The notes: generated from the letters alone by a model not told the origin. DNA of 64,000 bases from Endozoicomonas sp. SCSIO W0465 (GCF_023716865.1 NZ_CP092417.1:1528001-1592000), one strand, 5' to 3'; positions 1 through 10,191 are shown, numbered from the stretch's first letter. Program-made: numbers and translations.

Positions 1-1382
1 CATCACTGGCAGAAGATTCGTAAGTTCGTTATAGCCGAACACTTGCTGATCGCCACTTTCAGGCAGGAATCGTCGACGCCAGGCGACCTGGAAGCAGGCA
101 GGGCCTGCAAGCACCATGAAACGAATCTGGGGCTGGCCCTTCTTTGGCAGATGTTAGGTAAGCTCGATAAAGCTGAACGCCTGCTGATTGCCACGTTCAG
201 GCAGGAATCGTTGCCGGCAGGCAACCTGGAAGAAGACAGGGCAACAACCTGCGAGCTCCACAAGACAAATCTCATGCTGGCTCGTTTATGGCAGTCGACG
301 GGTAAGCTTGATAAAGCCGAACGCCTGCTGATCGCTACGTTCAGGCAGGAATCGGTTAATGTACGTGATCTGGAAGCAGGCAGGGCCTGCAAGAGACGTG
401 AGGTAAATCTGGGGCTGGCCAGTCTCTGGCAGAAGATGGATAAGCTCGATAAAGCCGAACAGCTGCTGATCGCCATGTTCAGGCAGGAATCGGCGGAGGA
501 GAGCGATCTGGAAGCAGGCAGGGCCTGCAAGAGTCGTGAGGTGAATCTGGGGCTGGCCAGTCTCTGGCAGATGACGGGTAAGCTCGATCAAGCCGAACGC
601 TTACTTATTGCCATGTTCAGGCAGGAATCGGCGGAGGAGGCTGACCTGGAAGCAGGCATAGCCTGCAAGCACCATCAGACGAATGTTATGCTGGCCCAAC
701 ACTGGCAGAGGATGGGGCAGCACGATAAAGCCCAACGCCTGCTGATCGCCACGTTCAGGCAGGAATCGGCGAAGTCGGGACGACGTGAAGTGAGGCGGGG
801 CCTGCAAGCATCACGAAACGAATCTCATGGTGGCTCGTCACTGGCAACTAGTCGGTAAGGTCGATAAAGCCGAAAGTTTGCTCCGTCCGAAAATACGTTG
901 TTCGATAGACAAAAAAACCGTGTACAGGCTGGCATTAGGCATTTCGCATTGTGGGACTAATGAATTTGATACTTATATTGGTGATATTACCAACTGTGTA
1001 GATAAAGCACGTGTCCAGTCAATCCATCGATTCAGGATTTATTGCCAACGTGTTGCTGAATGAGACTGCAGAAAAAAACTGAAAGCCAATGTCAATCGCT
1101 TTTTCAACAAGCATCCTGCTTAGACCCATCAAGAGTATTAAAAGAGAAGGCTCTTGTAGGATTTCAGACTGCTACTGGGTTGAACATTGCTGAAGCCCTT
1201 TATCTACAAAGGTTGTCAGCATATTGTCCGGTAATGTTGCCCAATCCTTGTTTTTCGTGACCTACAGTCAGTTTTCACTGTAGAGCAGTTCGTAATCAAA
1301 ATAGAGCCAAAGAGAAAACAGAGCTTGGAGGAAAACAGTGCAGAGGGCGCTGGAAACGTTAATCATCCTGAGCCCCGCTTGA
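1..1382 (+). pseudogene. TPR-like 46-aa-repeat protein, paralog 1 (decayed, 5' end outside window)
   Basis: The reading frame is open from base 1 and shows five to six 46-residue units of the array family (motifs FRQES, RACK, TNLxLA), so the gene begins upstream of the window. Around 780-800 the unit is garbled by indels and the frame is lost. Homology continues in another frame from about 827 (VARHWQLVGKVDKAESLL, then the C-terminal domain motif GTNEFDTYIG) and stops at 1063. The segment that normally follows this motif is deleted, and the next part (QSLFQQASCLDPSRVLKEK) is in a third frame. About 150 bp of unrelated sequence interrupts the C-terminus near 1150. The ancestral end (LxILSPA) is still visible at 1360-1382. 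With several independent lesions this is a clear pseudogene. Confidence 0.85.
1150..1300. other. ~150-bp insertion inside paralog 1
   Basis: Relative to every other array member, the C-terminal coding sequence is interrupted after the codons for VLKEK and resumes at about 1300 with the sequence encoding KTE. The inserted DNA includes a small hairpin (CTACAGT/ACTGTAG, about 1262-1285). I see no clear terminal inverted repeats or target duplication, so its origin is unknown. Confidence 0.5.
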
Positions 1383-1440
1383 TGATTAGAAGTTTGATTG
1401 ATGATGGAACCAAACTCGCTAAGGGTTGTCCTGTCAAGAT

Positions 1441-4179
1441 ATGAACACAACGGCCTACTCTACCATCGGTAAAGACTCCCCCGGATCAGTCTACAGCTCA
1501 CCTCCCGTTGGCGGAAGAGGAAACGCTAGCTGGGATGCGGTTGTGTCAGGCTCTGTGGGAGTAACGGCGAGACCGGTAACCTCTGCGGGCACCCCCGGGT
1601 TAAGACTAAATCCTCTCCGGGGTTCTTATCAATCTGCCTTGACCAGAGCGGTAACAAAGAGAGGAAATACAAAGGTGCTTCTTTCTCAGGGGTTTGACTT
1701 ACTCAGAAAAAGGCAGTGGGAGTCAGCGGTTAATGTCTTTCAGGCCATCAAACCGGAGACTCAAGAACAGAATGAGCAAAAAGTCAATGGTCTTGCCCGG
1801 GCACTTTATCCCCAGCCTGGTAAGGCTGAAGAGGCACTGGATTTATTAAATCGATTACCGGCTTTTGTCCAGACCACCACCTTGCTGACAAAGTCCAGGA
1901 TTCTGGGAACATTGGGACGTTATCAAGAGGCAGAAGATCTGCTAAAGCAGATTTCCAAGAAGGAAGGGGGCGACCCTGAAAAAGGCAGGGCCTGCAAGCA
2001 CCATGATACCAATATTATGCTGGCTCGCCTCTGGAAGACCCTGGGTAAGCTCGACAAAGCCGAACAACTGTTGATCGCTACGTTCAGGCAGGAATCATCG
2101 CAAGCGGGTGACCTGGAAGCAGGCAGGGCTTGCAAGCACCGTGAGACCAATCTCACGCTGGCCCTTCTCTGGCAAATGAAGGGTAAGCTCAATAAAGCCG
2201 AACGCCTGCTGATTGCTACGTTCAGGCAGGAATCGACGCCGGCAGCCAACCCGGAAGACGGCAGGGCCTGCAAGCACCATGAGACGAATATCGCGCTGGC
2301 TCGACTCTGGCAGATGATGGGTAAAGACGATAAAGCCGAACGCCTGCTGATTGCCATGTTCAGGCAGGAATCGACGCCGGCAGCCAACCCGGAAGACGGC
2401 AGGGCCTGCAAGAACCATGATACGAATCTCACGCTGGCCCGTTTCTGGGGAATGACGGGTAAGCTCGATAAGGCCGAACGCTTGCTGATTGCTATGTTCA
2501 GGCAGGAATCGCCGCAGGCAGGCGATCTGGAAGCCGGCAGGGCCTGCAAGTACCACGATACAAATCTCACACTGGCCCGTCACTGGGAAATGATGGATAA
2601 GCTCGATAAAGCCGAACGCCTGCTGATTGCCACGTTCCGGCAGGAATCGGCCAAGGCCGGTGACCTGGAAGCCGGCAGAGCCTGCAAGAATCATGAAACT
2701 AATCTGGGGCTGGCCCGTCTCTGGCAGATGAAGGGTAAGCTCAATAAAGCCGAACGCCTGCTGATTGCTACGTTCAGGCAGGAATCGACACCGGCAGCCA
2801 ATCCGGAAGACGGCAGGGCCTGCAAGAACCATGATACGAATCTCACGCTGGCCCGTCACTGGCAGATGATGGGTAAGCTCGATAAGGCCGAACGCTTGCT
2901 GATTGCTATGTTTAGGCAGGAATCGACGCCGGCGGGCAACCCGGAAGACGGTAGGGCTTGCAAGAACCATGTTACGAATATCACGCTGGCCCGTTACTGG
3001 CAGATGACGGGTAAGTTCGATCAGGCCGAACGCCTGCTGATCGCTATGTTCAGGCAGGAATCGGTGAAGGTGGGTGACCTGGAAGCAGGCAGAGCCTGCA
3101 AGAACCATGAGACGAATCTCGCGTTGGCCCGTTTCTGGGAAATGATAGGTAAGCTTGATAAAGCCGAACGACTGTTGATTGCCATGTTCAGGCAGGAATC
3201 GGCAAAAGCAGGCGACCTGGAAGACGGCAGAGCCTGCAAGAACCATGAGACGAATCTGGGGCTGGCCCGTCACTGGCAGATGATAGGTAAGCTTGATAAG
3301 GCCGAACGTCTGTTGGTTGCCATGTTCAGGCAGGAATCGGCAAAAGCAGGCGACCTGGAAGACGGCAGAGCCTGCAAGAACCATGAGACGAATCTCACGT
3401 TGGCCCGTCTCTGGCAGATGATGGGCAAGCTTGATAAAGCTGAACGCCTGCTGATCGCCATGTTCAGGCAGGAATCGGCCAAGACGGGCGACCCGTTAGC
3501 AGGCGGGACTTGCAAGAACCATGAAACGAATCTTTCGCTGGCCCGTCACTGGCAGATAATGGGTAAGCTCGATATAGCCGAACGCCTGCTGACCGCTATG
3601 TTCAGGCAGGAATCGGCCAAGGCGGGCGACCTGGAAGAAGACGGGGTCTGCAAGCACCATGACACGAATCTCACGTTGGCCCGTCACTGGCAGATGATGG
3701 GTAAACTCGATAACGCCCGGAGTCTGCTCCAACGATGCCTGTCCGATAATACGTTGGTCGATGTTCAAAAAGACCGTTACAGGCTGACATTAAGCATTCT
3801 GCATACCGGGACCAATGAATTTGATACGTATATTGAAGACATTACCAACGGTGTCGATAAGGCACTTGCCCAGTCAATCCATCGTTTCAGAATTTTTTGC
3901 CAACGTGTTGTCGAAAACGGTTCGCAAGAGCCTATATTCCTGGATCAAGCCTTCAACTATGTAGAGCAGGCTATGCAACTGCCTTCCTCCGGTGAAAAGC
4001 GGGCACAATTGTTGTCGCAAAAAGCGCACATCATGAGAATGCAGAAAAAGGCTGAAAGCGAATGGCAACCGCTTTTTCGGCAAGCATCCTGTCTAGACCC
4101 TTCAAGAGTATTAAAAGAGAAAACAGAACCCTGGAGGAAAACAGAGCAATGTGCGATGGAAACGTTAAACATCCTGTGA
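1441..4179 (+). CDS. Giant TPR-like repeat protein, paralog 2 (12 units, 912 aa)
   Basis: Function unknown; probably a protein-protein interaction scaffold. Layout: residues ~1-70 are Ser/Thr/Gly/Pro-rich and look disordered; ~75-200 is a TPR domain (LLSQGFDLLRKRQWESAVNV; GRYQEAEDLLKQ); ~200-755 is exactly twelve 46-residue units with the core GKLDKAERLLIATFRQES then RACK and TNLTLARxWQMM; the last ~155 residues are a conserved C-terminal domain containing GTNEFDTYI and CLDPSRVLKEKTEPWRK. There is no signal peptide or membrane segment. I chose the ATG encoding MNTT because in paralog 7 a stop codon lies just upstream of it in frame; a TTG five codons earlier is the alternative. Only 39 bp separate its stop from the start of paralog 3, so co-transcription is likely. 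The C-terminus lacks the SPA found in most paralogs. Confidence 0.9.
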   Translation: MNTTAYSTIGKDSPGSVYSSPPVGGRGNASWDAVVSGSVGVTARPVTSAGTPGLRLNPLRGSYQSALTRAVTKRGNTKVLLSQGFDLLRKRQWESAVNVFQAIKPETQEQNEQKVNGLARALYPQPGKAEEALDLLNRLPAFVQTTTLLTKSRILGTLGRYQEAEDLLKQISKKEGGDPEKGRACKHHDTNIMLARLWKTLGKLDKAEQLLIATFRQESSQAGDLEAGRACKHRETNLTLALLWQMKGKLNKAERLLIATFRQESTPAANPEDGRACKHHETNIALARLWQMMGKDDKAERLLIAMFRQESTPAANPEDGRACKNHDTNLTLARFWGMTGKLDKAERLLIAMFRQESPQAGDLEAGRACKYHDTNLTLARHWEMMDKLDKAERLLIATFRQESAKAGDLEAGRACKNHETNLGLARLWQMKGKLNKAERLLIATFRQESTPAANPEDGRACKNHDTNLTLARHWQMMGKLDKAERLLIAMFRQESTPAGNPEDGRACKNHVTNITLARYWQMTGKFDQAERLLIAMFRQESVKVGDLEAGRACKNHETNLALARFWEMIGKLDKAERLLIAMFRQESAKAGDLEDGRACKNHETNLGLARHWQMIGKLDKAERLLVAMFRQESAKAGDLEDGRACKNHETNLTLARLWQMMGKLDKAERLLIAMFRQESAKTGDPLAGGTCKNHETNLSLARHWQIMGKLDIAERLLTAMFRQESAKAGDLEEDGVCKHHDTNLTLARHWQMMGKLDNARSLLQRCLSDNTLVDVQKDRYRLTLSILHTGTNEFDTYIEDITNGVDKALAQSIHRFRIFCQRVVENGSQEPIFLDQAFNYVEQAMQLPSSGEKRAQLLSQKAHIMRMQKKAESEWQPLFRQASCLDPSRVLKEKTEPWRKTEQCAMETLNIL
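2044..3699 (+). repeat. 12 tandem 138-bp coding repeats
   Basis: The phrase GGTAAGCTCGAtAAAGCCGAA recurs every 138 bp. The first occurrence is at 2044 and the closing one at 3700, exactly 12 x 138 bp, so no unit carries an indel. Each unit encodes 46 residues that read as a TPR-like helix pair plus a long linker. Confidence 0.95.
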
Positions 4180-4218
4180 TGATGGAACCAAACTCGCTAA
4201 GGATTGTCATGTCAAGAC

Positions 4219-7200
4219 ATGAACACAACGGCCTGCTCTACCACCGGTAAAGTCTCCACCGGATCAGTCTACAGCTCACCTCCCGTTGGCGGAAGAGGAA
4301 GCGCTAGCTGGGCTGCAATTGTGTCAGGCTCTTTGGGAGCGACAGTGAAGCCGGTAACCTCCGCTGGCACCCGTGGGTTAAGACAAAATCCTGCCCGGGG
4401 TTCTTATCAATCTGCCGTAACAAGAACGGTAACATCGACAGGAAATACAGAGGAGTTTCTTTCTCAGGGGTTTGACTTACTCAGGAAAAGGCAATGGAGC
4501 TCAGCGGTTAACGTGTTTCAGGCGATCAAGCCAGAGACTCAAGAACAGAATGAACGTAAAGTCACTGGTCTTGCCCGGGCACTTTATCCCCAGCCCGGAA
4601 AGGCTAAAGAAGCACTGGATTTATTAAATCAATTACCAGCTTTTGTCCAGACCACCACTTTGCTGACAAAGTCCAGGATTCTGGAAACATTGGGACGTTA
4701 TCAAGAGGCAGAAGATTTGCTAAAGCAGACTGCCAGGAAGGAAGGGGGCGACCCTGAAAGAGGCAGGGCCTGCAAGCACCGTGATACCAATATTACACTG
4801 GCTCGCCTCTGGAAGATGCTGGGTAAGCTCGACAAAGCCGAACAACTGTTGATTGCTACGTTCAGACAGGAATCAGCGAAAGCGGGTGACCTGGAAGCAG
4901 GCAGGGCCTGCAAGCACCGTGAGACCAATCTCACGCTGGCCCTTCTCTGGCAAATGAAGGGTAAGCTCAATAAAGCCGAACGCCTGCTGATCGCCGCCTT
5001 CAAGCAGGAGTCGGTGAAGGCGAGTGACCTGGAAGAAAGCAGGGCCTGCAAGCACCATGACACGAATCTCACGTTGGCCCGTTGCTGGGAGATGATGGGT
5101 AAGCTCGATCAAGCCGAACGGTTGCTGATCGCTATGTTCAGGCAGCAATCGGTGGAGATGGGTGACCTGGAAGCAGGCAGAGCCTGCAAGAACCATGATA
5201 CGAATATCACGTTGGCCCGTCTCTGGCAGATGATAGGTGAGCTTGATCAAGCCGAAGGTCTGCTGATTGCCATGTTCAGGCAGGAATCGGCAAAAGCCAG
5301 CGACTTGGAAGCAGGCAGAGCCTGCAAGAACCATGATACGAATATCACGTTGGCCCGTCTCTGGCAGACGATGGGTAAGTTCGATCAGGCCGAACGCTTG
5401 CTGATCGCTACCTTCAGGCAGCAATCGGTACAGCCGGATGATCTGGAAGCCGGCAGAGCCTGCAAGAACCATGATACGAATATCACGCTGGCCCGTCTCT
5501 GGCAGATGATGGGTAAGTTCGATAGAGCCGAACACTTGCTGATCGCCACCTTCAGGCAGGAATCGGTGAAGGGAGGTGAACCGGGAGCAGGCGGGGGCTG
5601 CAAGAACCATGATACCAATATCACGCCGGCCCGTTGCTGGGAGATGATGGGTAAGCTCGATCAAGCCGAACGGCTGCTGATTGTCATGTTCAGGCAAGAA
5701 TCGGTGCAGCCGGGTGATCTGGAAGCAGGCAGAGCCTGCAAGAACCATGAGACGAATCTCACGTTGGCTCGTCACTGGCAGATGATAGGTAAGCTTGATC
5801 AAGCCGAAGGTCTGCTGGTTGCCATGTTCAGGCAGGAATCGGCAAAAGCCAGTGACTTGGAAGCAGGCAGAGCCTGCAAGAACCATGATACGAATATCAC
5901 ACTGGCCCGTTTCTGGCAGACGGCAGGTAAGTTCGATCAAGCCGAACGCTTACTGATCGCCACCTTCAGGCAGCAATCGGTAGAGCAGGGTGACCTGGAA
6001 GCCGGCAGAGCCTGCAAGGACCATGATACGAATATTGCGCTGGCCCGTCTCTGGCAGACGACGGGTAAGTTCGATAGAGCCGAACACTTGCTGATCGCCA
6101 CCTTCAGGCAGGAATCGGTGCAGCCGGATGATCTGGAAACAGGCAAAGCCTGCAAGCACCATGAGACGAATCTGGCACTGGCCCGTCTTTGGCAGATGAT
6201 GGTTAAGCTTGATAAAGTCGAACGCTTGCTGATCGCCACCTTCAGGCAGGAATCGGTGCAGCCGGGTGATCTGGAAGCAGGCAAAGCCTGCAAGCATCAT
6301 GAGACGAATCTGGCGCTGGCCCGCCACTGGCAGATGGCGGGCAGGCTCAATAAATCTGAACACCTGCTGATCGCTATGTTCAGGCAGGAATCGTTAAACC
6401 CGGGCGACCTGGAAGACGGCAGGGCCTGCAAGCACCATGATACGAATATCACGCTGGCCCGCTTCTGGCAGTTGATGGGTAAGCTAGACAAAGCCGAAAG
6501 CCTACTGATCGCTACGTTCAGGCAGGAATCAGCGCAGGCGGGAGACCTGGAAGCTGGCAGGGCCTGCAAGCACCATGAGACGAATCTGGGGCTGGTCCGT
6601 CTCTGGCAATTGACGGGTAGACTCAGTAAAGCTGAACACCTGCTGATCGCCACGTTCAGGCAGGAATCGGCAAACCCGGGCGACCTGGAAAACGGCAGGG
6701 CTTGCAAGTACCATGAGACGAATCTGGGGCTGGCCCGCCTCTGGCAGGAGATGGGTAAGCTTGATAAAGCCGAAAGCCTGCTGATCGCCACGTTCAGGCA
6801 GGAATCAGTGCAGGTGCCAGACCCGGAAAGAGGCAGGGCCTGCAAGCATCACGAGATCAATCTGGGGCTGGCCCGTCTCTGGGAGATAATGGGTAAGCTC
6901 GATAACGCCCGGAGTCTGCTCCAACGATGCCTGTCCGATAAGACGTTGGTCGATGTTCAAAAAGACCGTTACCGGCTGACATTAAGCATTCTGCATACCG
7001 GGACCAATGAATTTGATACATATATTGAAGACATTACCAACGGTGTCGATAAGGCACTTGCCCAGTCCATCCATCGTTTCAGAATTTTTTGCCAACGTGT
7101 TGTCGAAAACGGTTCGGAAGAGCCTGTTTTATTGGATCAAGCCTTCAGTTATGTGGAAGAGGCTATGCAACTTTCTTCTTCCAGTGAAAAGCGAGCACAA

Positions 7201-7371
7201 TTGTTGTCGCAGAAAGCGCACATCATGAGAATGCAAGGAATAGCTGAAAGCGAATGGCAATCGCTTTTTCGGCAAGCATCCTGTCTAGACCCTTCAAGAG
7301 TATTAAAAGAGAAAACAGAGCCCTGGAGGAAAATGGAGCAGTGTGCGCTGGAACAGTTAAACATCCTGTGA
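4219..7371 (+). CDS. Giant TPR-like repeat protein, paralog 3 (15 units, 1050 aa)
   Basis: This is the longest intact member. It has the same N-terminal low-complexity region, TPR domain and C-terminal domain as paralog 2, but 15 repeat units; the 138-residue difference from paralog 2 is exactly three units. Units vary most just after FRQES (SAKAS, SVQPD, SVEMG, SLNPG), and several carry FRQQS instead of FRQES. One unit has GGGC in place of GRAC and NITPA in place of NITLA. The start was chosen at MNTT as for paralog 2; an upstream TTG (4204) is possible. It lies 39 bp after paralog 2 and 39 bp before paralog 4, suggesting a three-gene transcription unit. Function is unknown; no catalytic motif is visible. 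Confidence 0.9.
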   Translation: MNTTACSTTGKVSTGSVYSSPPVGGRGSASWAAIVSGSLGATVKPVTSAGTRGLRQNPARGSYQSAVTRTVTSTGNTEEFLSQGFDLLRKRQWSSAVNVFQAIKPETQEQNERKVTGLARALYPQPGKAKEALDLLNQLPAFVQTTTLLTKSRILETLGRYQEAEDLLKQTARKEGGDPERGRACKHRDTNITLARLWKMLGKLDKAEQLLIATFRQESAKAGDLEAGRACKHRETNLTLALLWQMKGKLNKAERLLIAAFKQESVKASDLEESRACKHHDTNLTLARCWEMMGKLDQAERLLIAMFRQQSVEMGDLEAGRACKNHDTNITLARLWQMIGELDQAEGLLIAMFRQESAKASDLEAGRACKNHDTNITLARLWQTMGKFDQAERLLIATFRQQSVQPDDLEAGRACKNHDTNITLARLWQMMGKFDRAEHLLIATFRQESVKGGEPGAGGGCKNHDTNITPARCWEMMGKLDQAERLLIVMFRQESVQPGDLEAGRACKNHETNLTLARHWQMIGKLDQAEGLLVAMFRQESAKASDLEAGRACKNHDTNITLARFWQTAGKFDQAERLLIATFRQQSVEQGDLEAGRACKDHDTNIALARLWQTTGKFDRAEHLLIATFRQESVQPDDLETGKACKHHETNLALARLWQMMVKLDKVERLLIATFRQESVQPGDLEAGKACKHHETNLALARHWQMAGRLNKSEHLLIAMFRQESLNPGDLEDGRACKHHDTNITLARFWQLMGKLDKAESLLIATFRQESAQAGDLEAGRACKHHETNLGLVRLWQLTGRLSKAEHLLIATFRQESANPGDLENGRACKYHETNLGLARLWQEMGKLDKAESLLIATFRQESVQVPDPERGRACKHHEINLGLARLWEIMGKLDNARSLLQRCLSDKTLVDVQKDRYRLTLSILHTGTNEFDTYIEDITNGVDKALAQSIHRFRIFCQRVVENGSEEPVLLDQAFSYVEEAMQLSSSSEKRAQLLSQKAHIMRMQGIAESEWQSLFRQASCLDPSRVLKEKTEPWRKMEQCALEQLNIL
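4822..6891 (+). repeat. 15 tandem 138-bp coding repeats
   Basis: The unit phrase GGTAAGCTCGA begins at 4822 and the closing copy is at 6892: 2070 bp, exactly 15 periods of 138 bp. Confidence 0.95.
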
Positions 7372-7410
7372 TGATGGAACCAAACTCGCTAAGGATTGTC
7401 ATGTCAAGAC

Positions 7411-10017
7411 ATGAACACAACTGCCTACTCTACTGTTGGTAAAGACTCCCCCGGGACGATCTATAGCTCACCACCGCCTGTTGGCAAAAGAGGAGGCGCT
7501 GGCTCTGCCGTTGCGTCAGGCTCTCCGGGAGCGACAGTGAGGCCGGTAACCGTCGCTGGCACCCGTGGGTTAAGACATAATCCTGCCCGGGGTTCTTATC
7601 AATCTGCCGTAACAAGAACGGTAACAAGGACAGGAAATACAGAGGAGTTTCTTTCCCAGGGGTTTGACTTACTCAGGAAAAAGCAGTGGAGCTCAGCGGT
7701 TAATGTGTTTCAGGCGATCAAACCGGCGACTCAAAATCAGCATGAACGTAAAGTCAATGGTCTTGCCCGGGCACTGTATCAGCACGGAAAGGCTGGAGAG
7801 GCACTGGCAGTCTTAAATCAATTATCGGCTTCTATCCAGACCGATACCTTGATGACAAAGTCCAGGGTTCTGCAAGCCCTGAAACGTGATCAAGAGGCAG
7901 AAGATCTGCTCAAGCAGATTGTTAAAAGGGAAGCGGGTGACCCGGAAAAAGGCAGGGCCTGCAAGCGGCGTGAAGTGAATCTCATGCTGGTGCGCCAGTG
8001 GGAGATGATGGGTAAGCTCGATCAAGCCGAACGTCTGCTGATCGCCATGTTCAGGCAGGAGTCAGCGAAGGCGGGCGACCCGGAAGCAGGCAGGGCCTGC
8101 CAGCACCATGAGACCAATCTCACGCTGGCCCGTCTCTGGCAGATGATGGGCAAGCTCGATAAAGCTGAACGTCTGCTGATTGCCACGTTCAGGCAGGAAT
8201 CAGTTAAGGTTGGTGACCTGGAAGAAGGCAGGGCCTGCAAGAATCATCAGACGAATCTGGGGCTGGCCCGTCACTGGCAGATGATGGGCAAGCTCGATGA
8301 AACTGAACGTCTGCTGATCGCCACGTTTCGGCAAGAATCGGCGCAGGCGGGTGACCTGGAAGAAGGCAGGGCCTGCAAGCAGCATGAGACAAATCTCACA
8401 CTGGCTCGTCACTGGCAGATAATGGGTAAGCACGATAAAGCCGAAAGTCTGCTGATCGCCACGTTCAGGCAGGAATCAGGGAGAGCGGGCGACCTGGAAG
8501 CAGGCAGAGCCTGCAAGAACCATGAGACCAATCTCACGCTGGCCCGTCATTGGGAGATCATGGATAAGCTTGATAAAGCTGAACGCCTGCTGATCAGCAC
8601 CTTCAGGCAGGAATCGGCGCAGGTGGGCGACCTGGAGCAAAGCAGAGCCTGCACGCAGCATGACACAAATCTTACGCTGGCCCGGCACTGGGAGATCATG
8701 GATAAGCTCGATAAAGCTGAACGCCTGCTAATCGCCACATTCAGGCAGGAATCGGCGCAGGCGAGCGACCCGGAAGCAGGCGGGGCTTGCAAGAACCATG
8801 AGACGAACCTGGGGCTGGCCCGTCTCTGGCAGCTAATGGGTAAGCTCGATTTAGCCGAGCGCCTGCTGATTGCTACGTTCAGGCAGGAATCGGTGAAGGC
8901 GGATGATTTGGAAGCAGGCAGGGCTTGCAAGTACCATGAGACCAATCTGGGGCTGTCTCGTCTCTGGCAGATAATGGGTGAGTACGTTAAAGCTGAGCGT
9001 CTGCTGATCGCCACGTTCAGGCAGGAATCGGCGCTGGCGGGCGACCTGGAAGCAGGCGTGGTTTGCAAGAACCATGAAACGAATCTTACACTGGCCCGTC
9101 ACTGGCAGCTGATGGGTAAACTCGATATAGCCGAGCGCCTGCTGATCGCCACGTTCAGGCAAGAATCGGCAAAGGCAGATGATCTGGAAGCAGGCATAGC
9201 CTGCATGCACCATGAAACGAATCTCACGTTGGCCCGCCACTGGGAGATTATGGGTGAGTTCGATAGCGCCGAGCGCTTGTTGATCGCCACGTTCAGAAAA
9301 GAATCAGTGAAGGCCTGTGACTTCGAAGAAGGCAGGGCCTGCGCGCACCATGAAACGAATCTCATGTTGGCCCGCCACTGGGAGATTTTAGGTAAGTTCG
9401 ATGACGCCGAACGCCTGCTGATCGCCACATTCAGAGAGGAATCGGTGAAGGCTTGTGACCTGGAAGAAGGCAGGCCCTGCCTGCACCATGAGACGAATCT
9501 CACGCTCGCCCTTCTCTGGCAGATAATGGGTAAGGTCGATCAAGCCCGGCGTCTGCTCCAACAATGCCTGTCCGATCATACGTTGGTCGATATGCAAAAA
9601 GACCGTTACCGGCTGGCATTAGGCATTTTACATTGTGGGACCAATGAATTTGATACTTATATTGGTGCTATCACCAACGGTGTCGATAAGGCACTTACCC
9701 GGTCAATCCATCGATTCATGATTTATTGCCACCGTGTTGTCGAAAACGGTTCGCAAGAGCCTGTATTACTGGATCAAGCCTTCAATTATGTGGAAGAGGC
9801 TATGCAACTTTCTTCTTCCAGTGAAAAGCGGGCGCAATTGTTGTCGCAGAAAGCTCACATCATGAGGATGCAGGGAACAGCTGAAAATGAATGGCGCTCG
9901 CTTTTTCAGCAAGCGTCTTGTTTAGACCCTTCAAGAGTATTAAAAGAGAAAACCGAGCCCTGGAGGAAAGCAGAGAAGCGGGCGCTGGAAAAGTTAAACA
10001 TCCTGAGTCCCGCTTGA
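7411..10017 (+). CDS. Giant TPR-like repeat protein, paralog 4 (11 units, 868 aa)
   Basis: Same architecture as its neighbours, with 11 repeat units and the full C-terminal end LNILSPA. The N-terminal TPR part is slightly different (QHGKAGEALAVLNQL). Its later units have atypical sequences (FRKES, FREES with VKACD), which suggests this end of the repeat block escapes homogenisation. It is the last + strand member; the next gene is convergent, with about 175 bp between stop codons. The MNTT start was chosen by comparison with paralog 7. Confidence 0.9.
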   Translation: MNTTAYSTVGKDSPGTIYSSPPPVGKRGGAGSAVASGSPGATVRPVTVAGTRGLRHNPARGSYQSAVTRTVTRTGNTEEFLSQGFDLLRKKQWSSAVNVFQAIKPATQNQHERKVNGLARALYQHGKAGEALAVLNQLSASIQTDTLMTKSRVLQALKRDQEAEDLLKQIVKREAGDPEKGRACKRREVNLMLVRQWEMMGKLDQAERLLIAMFRQESAKAGDPEAGRACQHHETNLTLARLWQMMGKLDKAERLLIATFRQESVKVGDLEEGRACKNHQTNLGLARHWQMMGKLDETERLLIATFRQESAQAGDLEEGRACKQHETNLTLARHWQIMGKHDKAESLLIATFRQESGRAGDLEAGRACKNHETNLTLARHWEIMDKLDKAERLLISTFRQESAQVGDLEQSRACTQHDTNLTLARHWEIMDKLDKAERLLIATFRQESAQASDPEAGGACKNHETNLGLARLWQLMGKLDLAERLLIATFRQESVKADDLEAGRACKYHETNLGLSRLWQIMGEYVKAERLLIATFRQESALAGDLEAGVVCKNHETNLTLARHWQLMGKLDIAERLLIATFRQESAKADDLEAGIACMHHETNLTLARHWEIMGEFDSAERLLIATFRKESVKACDFEEGRACAHHETNLMLARHWEILGKFDDAERLLIATFREESVKACDLEEGRPCLHHETNLTLALLWQIMGKVDQARRLLQQCLSDHTLVDMQKDRYRLALGILHCGTNEFDTYIGAITNGVDKALTRSIHRFMIYCHRVVENGSQEPVLLDQAFNYVEEAMQLSSSSEKRAQLLSQKAHIMRMQGTAENEWRSLFQQASCLDPSRVLKEKTEPWRKAEKRALEKLNILSPA
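8011..9528 (+). repeat. 11 tandem 138-bp coding repeats
   Basis: The unit phrase starts at 8011 and the closing copy at 9529: 1518 bp, exactly 11 periods of 138 bp. Confidence 0.95.
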
Positions 10018-10191
10018 CGATTTGCAAAGCTAGCCGGTACTCGTAGGAGCCTGCCGGACTTAAGACTGTCCTACTGCGGTTGCGATAAATTGGTCTAAAA
10101 ATTCCTACTTTTTCATCAAATAGCCCCGCTATTCTCCTCAGAAGCAGAAATTTTTATCCTCAATTTGAGTACTGGACGACTTTTCAAATCG
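10018..10191. other. Intergenic junction between the + and - halves of the array
   Basis: This stretch lies between two convergent stop codons. It contains a GCCTGCCGGACTTAAG element within a GTAGGA...TCCTAC imperfect hairpin (about 10043-10075), one arm of a 30-bp long-distance direct repeat (10137-10166), and the GACGA...TCGTC hairpin that follows most - strand copies (about 10178-10196). No gene is apparent. Confidence 0.6.
10137..10166 (+). repeat. 30-bp direct repeat, left copy
   Basis: CTCAGAAGCAGAAATTTTTA followed by TCCTCAATTT. It matches 31726-31755 in 29 of 30 bases. The two copies bracket the entire - strand half of the array. Confidence 0.8.

Noticed and set aside
2095..3384. Long antisense open frame (429 codons) opposite the repeats of paralog 2
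   Set aside because: The 138-bp unit happens to have no stop codon in this antisense frame, and since 138 is a multiple of 3 the openness is copied with each unit. The same frame is open opposite every paralog (for example 16395-17846 on the + strand) and has no starts or domains of its own.
4822..6891. Regular tandem repeats considered as a CRISPR-like array
   Set aside because: Units are 138 bp, contiguous, protein-coding on one strand and without spacers; no cas genes are present.
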